DNA of 64,000 bases from Datnioides undecimradiatus. Taxonomy: Eukaryota > Chordata > Actinopteri > Lobotiformes > Datnioididae. Numbering within the stretch: position 1 is the first letter of the stretch; each line of letters opens with the position of its first letter. The notes beneath the pieces were generated by a model that did no database searches, was not told the DNA's origin, and saw nothing but the letters and a program-made list of their open reading frames with translations. The stretch is taken from the NCBI GenBank assembly GCA_008933995.1, contig WARS01000030.1, forward strand, positions 405,001 through 469,000. Reading direction: 5' to 3'. Positions 13,001 to 20,536 of the stretch are shown in pieces. The position numbers and the translations under genes are program-made.

Positions 13001-14164
13001 TACTTCTCTATAGACAGTGAATAAGTCACAGTACTATCCCTTTAAACATGTTACAGAGCAGCCATCAGTCAGAATGCCAGTGTTACACTCTCACTTATAA
13101 AATCAAGTGCTGACGTGAGGTCACCAGCTCTCTGCTCTCAGTGCGTGACGGGGTCTCCTCTCATCTCTTCCTCCCTGCAGAGGTTACATGCTTTAGGTGG
13201 GGAAGTAGCAGACAGCAGTCAGAAAGTCACTCACCTGGTGGCCAGCAAGGTGACTCGCACCGTCAAGTTCCTCACTGCCATGTCTGTGGTCAAGTACATC
13301 GTCAGCCCGGAGTGGCTGGAGGAGAGCTGGAGGAGCCAGAAGTTTGTTGGTATGTTTGTGTGTTTATTATCAGGGCTGAAGCTTTAATGAACCTTTTAAA
13401 TACAGACTAATGTGTAGTGTCTGACACAGTGCGGACCTGGTCGTGTGTGTGTGTGTGTGTGTGTTGCAGATGAGCAGAGTTACACTCTGAGGGATGCAGA
13501 GGCCGAGGTGTTGTTCAGCTTCAGTCTGGAGGAGTCACTGAAGAGAGCCAACAGTGCTCCGCTCTTCAAGGTAGAACAGCAAGCGCCAGCCTCACACAGG
13601 TTCTCAGTAGATCGCAGTACTCAGTGAAGAACATTCCGTTAGGCTGCCTTTGATTTCTTTCTTTTTCCAAATCAACTGAGCAACTCTTTCTATTAAATAC
13701 ACCCAAACACTTGGTGACCACCTGACCTTCTGTCTAACTGTCCTTCTGTCCACCCCTGCTCCCGTTTCTGCATGTCTCTGTCTCGTGATGGGTGATGCAG
13801 GGGAAGTACTTCTACCTCACCCCGGGGATCTGCCCCAGCCTCAGCACCATGAAGTCCATCCTGGAGAGTGCTGGGGGAAAGCTGCTGGCCAAACAGCCCT
13901 CGTACAGAAAGATCATGGAGCATAAACAGAACAAGGTCAGAACAAATCCCTGGACCTCTGCTACTGTGTCACAGTCTTTCTTCTGTGTTCTAATGAGATG
14001 CTGGTCTTGTGTTGCAGAACCTTCCAGAGATCATCTTAATTTCCTGTGACAATGACCTGCACCTCTGTAGAGAATACTTCTTGAAAAACATCGGTGAGAC
14101 GCTCACAGACACCGTCTTACTCCTGTTTGAGTGCTGAGCATTGTTATTTTCAATGACGTTCAGT

Positions 14165-14215
<51 letters not shown>

Positions 14216-14755
14216 TTGTGGCTTCTGTACTTGGTATTAAAGGGCTGCAGCTCAGAACAAGCTGACGGTGACGTTCAGAGTTGATGCTGAGCAGCGCCTG
14301 TAAACTGTGATGCTCCTCCTTGTGCTCATGTGTCACTGCTGTTGTCTCTGCAGACGTCCACAACGCTGAGTTCATCTTGACCGGAGTTCTCACCCAGAAG
14401 CTGAACTATGAATCATATCCTTTACTGGACAGTCTCTGCCCCCTGTATCGTTCCCTTTAGCCTGGTAGCACAGGAGTGACAGCATCCATCCCTCAGGACT
14501 GGACTAGCTTCAGAAGCGTCTTTCCTCAGTAGCAATTCAGAAACCAAAACATGGCAACGTAGAGTCTGAAGTTACTATTTAAAGTTAAGCTCTCCAGGAA
14601 ATGAATGTAAGTCAGTGTAATGTCCTCTCAAGGAATGAAAAGTCATGTGTGTTCGTTCTACCCTTGAAACTGCATTAGTTGTATTGCTTCTGTGACAGCA
14701 GTGATGCTTGCTGTGAGTCAGATTCCTTGACAGTCACACGTATAAGTTCACTTGA
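3320..14755 (+). CDS. paxip1: PAX-interacting protein 1 (PTIP), complete, 23 coding exons, 1,133 aa
   Basis: PTIP is a nuclear adaptor that joins KMT2C/KMT2D H3K4 methyltransferase complexes and binds phosphorylated damage-response partners through BRCT pairs. Coding exons read as 3320-3400, 4842-4976, 6250-6293, 6494-6557, 7086-7196, 7295-7370, 7994-8521, 9190-9302, 9465-10305, 10866-10960, 11117-11212, 11360-11497, 11818-11939, 12140-12324, 12444-12487, 12648-12715, 12826-12928, 13181-13349, 13470-13570, 13801-13935, 14018-14093, 14354-14414 and 14740-14755. Lengths sum to 3,402 nt and all phases agree. The protein follows remembered human PAXIP1 from end to end: two N-terminal BRCTs, an acidic/Ser linker, a Gln-rich linker, then four C-terminal BRCTs ending in YKFT (human YKFN). 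Human PAXIP1 is 1,069 aa; the excess is mostly in the linkers. Introns 3 and 22 look U12-type. The start ATG matches the family N-terminus. Confidence 0.95.
5485..6041. mobile_element. hAT-type MITE with 8-bp target duplication (in paxip1 intron 2)
   Basis: The element spans 5493-6033 (541 bp). Its left end TAGCGCTGAAACGATTAATC mirrors the right end, which reads TAGAGCTGCAGCTATCGATT on the opposite strand. Both ends are packed with ATCGATTA motifs typical of abundant fish hAT MITEs. It is flanked by CTTATAAG (5485-5492) and CTCATAAG (6034-6041), an 8-bp target duplication with one mismatch. It has no transposase frame, so it is non-autonomous. Confidence 0.8.
6294..6493 (+). other. paxip1: paxip1 intron 3, U12-type GT-AG intron
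   Basis: The 5' splice site reads GTATCCTTT, the minor-spliceosome consensus. A branch-like TTTCATAAC (7 of 9 against TTCCTTAAC) lies at 6472-6480, about 14 nt before the terminal AG. There is little polypyrimidine tract. The splice restores the family reading [11 protein letters not shown]. Confidence 0.85.
6562..6640. repeat. (TG)n microsatellite just inside paxip1 intron 4
   Basis: Interrupted TG/CG repeats start within a few bases of the 5' splice site at 6558. The donor itself (GTAAGC) is a normal U2-type site. Confidence 0.95.
7994..8521 (+). CDS. paxip1: paxip1 exon 7: acidic, Ser/Pro-rich linker
   Basis: This exon encodes residues about 171-346. It finishes BRCT2 (DEALYHPRL), then enters an acidic Glu stretch, an Arg-Ser-Pro-rich part and the family string [10 protein letters not shown], followed by NLNWTPAEV and [13 protein letters not shown] as in human PTIP. 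It is likely disordered and heavily phosphorylated. It ends in phase 1 at a GTCAGT donor. Confidence 0.9.
9190..10305 (+). CDS. paxip1: paxip1 exons 8-9: TLRNITNN motif and Gln-rich linker
   Basis: Exon 8 (9190-9302) carries [15 protein letters not shown] and NRPANVAH, matching human PTIP. Exon 9 (9465-10305) encodes about 280 residues, mostly Gln with His, Met and Leu. It includes an uninterrupted run of 14 Gln at 10032-10073 made of mixed CAG/CAA codons, and ends at LFGHEPGQD. The linker separates BRCT2 from BRCT3 and is expected to be disordered. The tract is length-variable between species. Confidence 0.92.
10866..12324 (+). CDS. paxip1: paxip1 exons 10-14: BRCT3 and BRCT4
   Basis: These exons encode about residues 665-876. 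BRCT3 starts at [17 protein letters not shown] and includes [12 protein letters not shown] and [15 protein letters not shown]4 starts at [16 protein letters not shown] and includes [16 protein letters not shown] and [11 protein letters not shown]. Identity to human PTIP is very high here, and all four introns have GT-AG ends. In human PTIP this pair binds phosphorylated 53BP1. Confidence 0.94.
12444..12928 (+). CDS. paxip1: paxip1 exons 15-17: linker between BRCT4 and BRCT5
   Basis: Three short exons (12444-12487, 12648-12715, 12826-12928) encode [15 protein letters not shown], a Gln/Lys-rich stretch ending NKKARLEE, and the lead into BRCT5 ([16 protein letters not shown]). The acceptor of exon 16 follows an almost pure TG repeat rather than a pyrimidine tract. 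Confidence 0.88.
13181..14755 (+). CDS. paxip1: paxip1 exons 18-23: BRCT5 and BRCT6, C-terminus
   Basis: These exons encode about residues 949-1133. BRCT5 carries [19 protein letters not shown] and [13 protein letters not shown]6 carries [34 protein letters not shown] and [12 protein letters not shown]. In human PTIP this pair binds gamma-H2AX. Exon 22 stops inside a Ser codon at 14414 and the 16-nt exon 23 supplies the final residues SYKFT and TGA. Reading through instead gives an unrelated 14-residue tail after SY, so the U12 AT-AC splice is preferred. Confidence 0.92.
14167..14213. repeat. (TG)n microsatellite in paxip1 intron 21
   Basis: A pure TG run of about 23 units lies in the 260-bp intron before exon 22. 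Confidence 0.97.
14415..14739 (+). other. paxip1: paxip1 intron 22, U12-type AT-AC intron
   Basis: The intron begins ATATCCTTT at 14415, has a perfect U12 branch site TTCCTTGAC at 14723-14731, and ends in AC at 14739, nine bases after the branch A. This joins TC to G to make Ser, then Tyr-Lys-Phe-Thr-stop, matching the ESYKFN end of human PTIP. All three minor-class signals agree with the expected protein. Confidence 0.9.
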
Positions 14756-14904
14756 TGGCGATGCAGCGACGACATCAGGAAGAAGAAGGGGCGGAGGATC
14801 GGATCAGGACGTCACCTGTGTACAGTTCAACCACACTGATTTTTCTATGTTTTTATCTCTGTGCATAGACCTTCAGTCATTTTGTAGCTTTTTACCTGTG
14901 TGAG

Positions 14905-14910
14905 AATAAA
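14905..14910 (+). terminator. paxip1: paxip1 polyadenylation signal AATAAA
   Basis: AATAAA lies 150 nt after the TGA, followed by T/G-rich sequence, implying a short 3' UTR ending near 14,930. Confidence 0.75.
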
Positions 14911-15734
14911 TAAATGGATGTTATTTTTGTGAAATGAATGTTTAAATTATGGAGGATTTTAACCTTTTTCCTGTTGTTCAAATAGAATGTGTAAAGGCTT
15001 CAGCTTGTTCACGCTGCTTTTTGGATTAAAAACCGTTCATTTGTCAAAAAAAAAATTTGTCTTTGTCCTCAAGTTAAATAATAACAGGAGAGGTATTGAA
15101 TCAATAACTGCGTGTTCACAGGTCAAACAATCAACTCCCCAGTTGTTGCTTAAAGAAAAGGAGCGTTCAGAACAAAAGCTCTGTCTGCTCGTTCTCATGT
15201 TTGAGCTTTTGAAAGCTTTCTTGAAGGTATTCCTCCCAGGCTGAAGCAGGTAATTCCTGATAGATTTGATTTAATTAACTGGTAATGAGGGTCTGGGGTA
15301 GTTACTGGTGAAGTTCTAATTGCTGGCTGTCAGACTGATAGCCTGGGGTCATGTGTGGGTGGGGGTGCTGGATGGGAGCGGGGTGCGCAGCGTCGCCTGT
15401 GGTGCTGCCCTCAAAACTGCGGCAGACTGAATTAGACACAGCCTGAGCCAAGGTCATGTGCTATATATTCCATGTGTGTCTGCTGCGCCGCGCCTCTGCC
15501 TGCTGTATTTACACGATCATGAGGTGCAAGCCCCGCTGTCAGTCTGAGCATTTCACGGGTGTCAAAGCAGAACCCAAACTCCAGCTCCTGAGTGAGACCG
15601 ACCCTGACGAGCCTCTGAGTGCAGCTCCAGGCCGCTTTGACTTTGATTAGTTCCTCTAAAACCACCTCCCAGGAACCTGTGCATGCAGCCGTGAGTGTGT
15701 TTGCTTCTTTGTGGAAGCCGAACCTCCAGGAAGT

Positions 15735-15787
15735 GGAGCTGGGTTTAGATCGAGGCTAAACCCAGCTCCTGGGTTTAGATCGAGGCT
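15735..15787. repeat. Perfect 13-bp inverted repeat plus 19-bp direct repeat
   Basis: Bases 15735-15747 (GGAGCTGGGTTTA) pair perfectly with 15757-15769 across a 9-nt loop. The 19-mer starting CTGGGTTTAGATC at 15739 recurs exactly at 15769, a 30-bp period. The hairpin and the direct repeat share sequence. Confidence 0.9.
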
Positions 15788-16239
15788 CACTGATTCAAGG
15801 ACAGACCAAAAAACACAATTTGCACTAGATAGCACAACACACAAGCACCAACATGAACATGCTATTTCAATACCTACTAGGGAAGGTATTATGCATTAAA
15901 CATTTGAAAGTGCTTTATTCACCATTAATAACTGCTTTATCAACCTGAATTAATAAGTTAGTGGCACTAACTGGTTTGGCCATTTCTTAATGGAGAATAC
16001 TGTGAACTGTATAAACTAGTAGTTGCAATGACAGCCAACGCTTCCCCCATGAAGGAGTGTTGTGTTCACAGTTCAGTTCTGCAGAACTCTGTCTGACAGC
16101 GGCTCATTCAGCCCCGAGATCCTGTTTCCTTCCTGCTGTCCATGTGCCGATGATTATGACCTCAGCAGATGAATGAAGAAATCCACAGAAAGCAAGAACA
16201 TCTCAGAGCTCAGTGATCGCACACACACACATACACACA

Positions 16240-16700
16240 CACACACATTTGGGCAATTCTAATTAATTCCAATTAGAAATGCAAATAAGGAGCGACATCT
16301 TTGATTAAGCAGCAGTCAGGCTCCTTGTTGGTTTGTGATGTCCTCCTCTGACGCAGCCCAGTTGTGCAGAGAAGGAAGGCAAAAGTATTGGGACACAGAA
16401 AAGGTTGTAATTAATGTAGAAATGCTTCATGTGAGATATTTCTAATTAGTCCCCTGTCCCTCCCCCCTCCCCTCCCCCAACTCCCCTCCCTCCCTCTGTC
16501 GCATCAGACGCACGTTTGGCCTGCCAACTTCCCCGTGTTCCACAGGATGCAGAGGAATTACAGACTAATTACACAGAGACAGGCACTGGGATTCATCTGG
16601 CCCCGCAATTTACATATGAGCTAATTAGCATATGATGGAACTAATGACTAATAATTTAGCCAATTACAGAGCTGGGCCATCTCATTACGCTTTTGGAAAA
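16240..16700. promoter_or_regulatory. Candidate conserved enhancer rich in homeodomain and POU motifs
   Basis: The block has an exact octamer ATGCAAAT at 16279-16286 beside AATTAATTCCAATTAG. It also holds TCTAATTAG near 16440, and at 16611-16675 a cluster of TAAT cores centred on the palindrome GCTAATTAGC (16620-16629), which is flanked by CATATG on both sides. There is no coding frame. This density of TAAT sites is typical of vertebrate developmental enhancers. Conservation was not tested. Confidence 0.45.
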
Positions 16701-16789
16701 AAGGAGGCTTGGAGGAAAATACATTGTTTTAGTGACAGACAAAGACAGGAGAGACTGTTGTTGCCTTCAGTTAGCTGGGGTCACGCCGA

Positions 16790-17035
16790 GGTCCACCAGC
16801 AGCCAGACGAGTGGCAGCCAATCCAGAAGCCAGACCAGAAGCAGCCAAACCAGCAGTAACTGGACCAGCATCAGCTAGACCAACACCTGGACCAGGAGCA
16901 GCCAGACCTGCAGCAGTCGGACCAGCTTCAGCCAGAACAGCAGCTGGACCAGGAGCAGCCAAAACAGCAGCTGGACCTGCTGCAGCCAGAACATTAGCTA
17001 GACCAGGAGCAGCCAGACCTGCAGCCACCTCTATA
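16790..17035. repeat. Degenerate 15-bp minisatellite (CCAGACCAGGAGCAG-like)
   Basis: Units of about 15 bp built from 'ccagaccagcagcag' variants repeat about 15 times. The period is a multiple of three, so the array yields Ala/Pro/Gly-rich open frames on both strands. These are not supported as genes. Confidence 0.75.
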
Positions 17036-17584
17036 GATGTTCATATTAATTCACTAAACCAATCAGTGAGACTTATCAGGCATCAGGCTCACAACAGCAC
17101 AGCATGGGTGGAGGTAGGTGGTGCTCATCTAAAACAGATTGTGGCACAGGACTGCCTGCAGCTCAGTGTCTTTTGGGATAATTGTTGGGAGATACATGTT
17201 CATTTCATGTTCATGTTGTACATTCATGCTCAGTCTTGAGATCAGGCCTCTTCACCTGACAAGGCCATACATATAGATTTATGTCAGGACCACTGAGTAC
17301 AGCCCCCCAGTTCATATTCCCAATGCCAGCTTGTTTCATGAGGTTTTAGTGACAGGTTTTTTTATTTTAATGCTATGATGATCATCATTCATAACTTTAA
17401 AAGTGTACTTAAAAAGGAATGGGACTTTTCAGAGTTAGCTCTGAGTTTAGTTTGGAAAACAACATCATGTTCCTCAGGACACACTCCATTCACAAGCTGA
17501 ACGGCTCAGTGCTGCCTGCTGATCACCTGAGCATACGCTTGTTCCAAAGACATATCTAGTTTATCAGACTGTTTACTCCTGCCT

Positions 17585-17633
17585 CATCCATCCGTCCGTC
17601 CATCCATCCATCCATCCATCCATCCATCCATCC
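17585..17633. repeat. (CATC)n tetranucleotide repeat
   Basis: About a dozen CATC/CGTC units in a row; the later units are uninterrupted. Confidence 0.97.
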
Positions 17634-17639
17634 AGTCTA

Positions 17640-17830
17640 ATCCCACAGTGAGTCTTTCTCAGGATCACGCAGCAAACACAGTTTCTCCAGGTCAGTTAAT
17701 ACTCTCATTGATCTTGGGCAGTTTCCTTGCTGCTGTCACCAAGTGTTTGCTCATGGTGGTACTGTTGAGCGTGGAGATAGAGAGTTTGGTCTAGACCTGC
17801 TAAATATGTAAAGTTTCATCTTTCACTAAG
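17640..17830 (+). mobile_element. LINE (L2-like) 3' tail fragment
   Basis: It contains 'ctgctgtcaccaagtgtttgctcatgg' in part and 'tggtctagacctgct', which match the 3' UTR of a LINE family abundant in fish. A second tail copy is at about 39,325-39,470, and an upstream part of the same UTR may be at about 36,965-37,690. It has no protein-coding part. Confidence 0.5.
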
Positions 17831-18078
17831 CAGACAGACACTTAAAGTACCTTTTCTGGTTTATTAAAATAGTCCTTAGCTTTGCAAAGACTCACCATAA
17901 TTGACTGAGGTTAGTCTTGAATGCTAGCTCAGAGTGTGTGTGTGTGTGTGTGTGTGTGAATGAGAGCGGAGCAGGACTGCGGTGAGTCTCTGCAGCCCTC
18001 TGCTGGCTCAACACGGCACTGACGGCGCTGTGGTGTGAAATGAAGCGGGACAGCAGGACGATTCAACACTGGAAGCCC

Positions 18079-18084
18079 TTTATT
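18079..18084 (-). terminator. kiaa1217: Candidate distal polyadenylation signal of the sickle tail gene
   Basis: AATAAA on the minus strand. Two earlier candidates at 18998-19003 and 18294-18299 are equally possible by sequence alone. Confidence 0.4.
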
Positions 18085-19750
18085 AGTTCTCCAACACTCG
18101 CAGGAAGATGAAGTGTACGAGAGCCAACAGCTTACAAAATCAGAAAACACGCTTTTCATTTAGTATTTACAGCCGTATAAACTCAAAGTTTCAAGGTGAC
18201 AGAGAAAGCGTTAAAGCCATGCACGGGTTCAGAACCCGGTAACAAATCCACAACAACAAAAGAAATAAACTATTTGCATCCTACTGATATTATTTTATTA
18301 TATTCGGCTGTGCCTTTAGGTTTGAATAACAGAGTTTCAGAGGTGTTTTATGCACAGAGCACAGTAAAAAGGTCCACACATTAAATCACACTGTCAAACC
18401 ACACACACACACAAAATCATCTATAAAAGAACAATCTGACATTTTAGGAAATATGATCCAGACTCAGGGGTAATCCATCTTCCAAACGTGTTTGTTCATC
18501 TTCTTCACTGACTCTGACAAACACAATTCCCAGAATGGTGGAATGTTCCTTTACTCCTGCCTGGTTCGGCCTTACAGGCCGTCCGAGGGTGTCAGCGGTG
18601 ATAATCCCACTCGGCAGTGGGAGGGAGTTCGGCAGAAAACACTGAACTCGCTCTTTTTGGCAATCGTCACTTCAAACGAGTCACACAGGTAGAAAGAGTT
18701 CTGCATGATGAGCCATGGCGACGTGTGTCTGATATCGTTTCTATATTACACACAACTACTCCACACTGACACATTTGACCTAAACAGAATATATTCTTTG
18801 CACAGTTTCGGCTGTGTAGGATTGTCTTTGGGTAAACTCTGCATATTAATGATCACAAACTCATTTATCCATATAAATCTATTCGACAGTGTTAAATCAA
18901 AGCACACACCCACCAATAATCCCAAATCAGCTGACTCCTGCATCTGACAGGACTGACGGAGTGTGTGTGTCGGTAAAATATATTCTGTTTGCACCCGTTT
19001 ATTCAGATTTATGCATATTCTTAATATTCTATATCTACAACATATGCAGCAGTGGAGGGGCTCACTCCAAAATATGAAAACACACATCTGAAGGTGCCGT
19101 CTGTGTGTTTGGATCCACCAGGTGAGGTGAGTGGGGAAGTGACTGGGAGATCTGAACCCTGAGGCTCGAACTGGGGGCGGGGGAGGGGCTGTGGAAAGGC
19201 CTTCTGGGAAATATGGAGGAAGATGTTGAAGTAGAGGCAAACCAAGCAGTTTAGCCAAATGAATAATAATATAATAAAAGTCCATACTGAGCTCTGACAG
19301 GTTCATACAGATGGTTGAAATGAAAGCAGCGGCAGCCCTGATCACAGATCCTCGGGCGCGGAGTGGGTCACAGTGCTCTCAGGTGGACTGACTGTCACTT
19401 TGAAATGACTGCACACATATCTTTGGTAACCCTGCACTGACCTGTGATCAGCACAGTGACAGAGGGGTCTCTGTGCTGATCTCAAGGCTGCCATTGGGTG
19501 AGTCGGGCTCTGGAGGTCTTGATGTCTGTCGTGTGGCACTCATGAGATTAGGAGTGATGAGGACATGTGTATCAGGCCAGACTGAGTTGTACAAGCTTTG
19601 TCTTGCTGTTGAAAAGTAAACATCACACGGTATTGCTGTAGGAACACAGTGCAATTTAGCTTTTTCCTGCTCAGCACATCAAACGGGGGCGTGGCACACT
19701 CGTGTCTCCGCCTACTTACATGTTTTCAAAGCCTAAATCATAGATGAACA
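18079..19750 (-). other. kiaa1217: 3' UTR of the sickle tail gene
   Basis: This stretch follows the stop codon at 19751-19753 on the minus strand. Open frames in it are short and unrelated to the family. AATAAA on the minus strand occurs at 18998-19003, 18294-18299 and 18079-18084, so the UTR is roughly 0.75-1.7 kb depending on which is used. Confidence 0.55.
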
Positions 19751-20536
19751 TCACGCCGCGCCCTTGGAGGAGGCTGCAGCCGTGCGCAGGACTCGGCCAG
19801 CTTGGCCTCCGCTTCGCTTCCGGGGTGTGCTGGGGGTGGACCCGGATGTTCGGACGCTCCTCGCCCCATGACTCACCCCGGTGGGGAGGAGGGAGGAGGA
19901 CGGGGAAGGAGGGGAGGAGGAGGAGGAGGAGGGGGACAGGGAGGAGGAGGTGGAGGAGGGTGAGGATGAAGAACAGGACGATGAAGAGTAGTAGCTGTGC
20001 TGGGAGGTGGAGGCGAGGACTAGGCGGTGCTGGCGCTTGCTGCTGCTGTGAGGCCCGCGGTGGGTCGGGCTGACGTTAGCGTGGGATGGCGACAAGATGT
20101 GGCTAGACGAGGGGAGGAGATGACTCAGATTCAGAGATGGGATTAAAGAGTGATGACGGGAGGAAGAAAGAGAAGGAGAGGATGGAGAGGGGCCGGGTGG
20201 AGAGCCTGAGGAGAGGGGACACGAGACGCCATGTTGGCTGGAGCGCTGGACAGAGGGAGGGGACGACAAAGGGGACGGACCTTTGGAGACAAATGAAGGA
20301 GGAGACAGAAGAGAGTGTTTCCCAGAGGAGGTGGAGGAGGAGGAGGAGGCTGAAGGCGAAGAGGCGGAGGAGGAGAGGGTTGGGAGGCTATCGGTGGTGT
20401 CTGAGCAGTGAGGAGTGGACAGAGAGGCAGACGGGTGTTTCCCAGAGCTATGGCACAAGGCTGGGATCTTAGAGGCACGCAAAGCAACGACAGAACGTTT
20501 ACTATCCCCGGCCGCTCTACTGCTTCTGCTGTCGGC
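19751..20536 (-). CDS. kiaa1217: Sickle tail last coding exon, Ser-rich C-terminus
   Basis: The exon reads 261 residues to TGA and opens with a TTTGCAG acceptor. It contains ASKIPALCHSSGKHPS, matching ASKIPALSPSSGK near the human C-terminus, then becomes very Ser/Pro-rich and ends KGAA. The coding strand is pyrimidine-rich (TCC/TCT Ser codons), so the plus strand is G/A-rich, with guanine runs at about 19880-19970. Confidence 0.85.
   Translation of the reverse strand, partial: ADSRSSRAAGDSKRSVVALRASKIPALCHSSGKHPSASLSTPHCSDTTDSLPTLSSSASSPSASSSSSTSSGKHSLLSPPSFVSKGPSPLSSPPSVQRSSQHGVSCPLSSGSPPGPSPSSPSLSSSRHHSLIPSLNLSHLLPSSSHILSPSHANVSPTHRGPHSSSKRQHRLVLASTSQHSYYSSSSCSSSSPSSTSSSLSPSSSSSSPPSPSSSLLPTGVSHGARSVRTSGSTPSTPRKRSGGQAGRVLRTAAASSKGAA

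Larger units (their letters stand above)
14931..18060. other. Convergent intergenic region between paxip1 and the sickle tail gene
   Basis: No coding gene was recognised here. The stretch holds, in order, an inverted repeat at 15735-15769, an enhancer-like block at 16240-16700, a degenerate minisatellite at 16790-17035, a CATC microsatellite at 17585-17633, a LINE 3' tail at about 17640-17830 and a TG run near 17935-17958. The open frames in it come from these repeats. Confidence 0.6.

Noticed and set aside
14411-14460. Read-through C-terminus of paxip1 ending shortly after ESY
   Set aside because: It gives a tail with no resemblance to PTIP, while the AT-AC splice gives the family ending and has all three U12 signals.
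19744-20472. Arg/Gly-rich plus-strand frames opposite the sickle tail last exon
   Set aside because: They are antisense shadows of Ser-rich coding DNA with no splice or family support.
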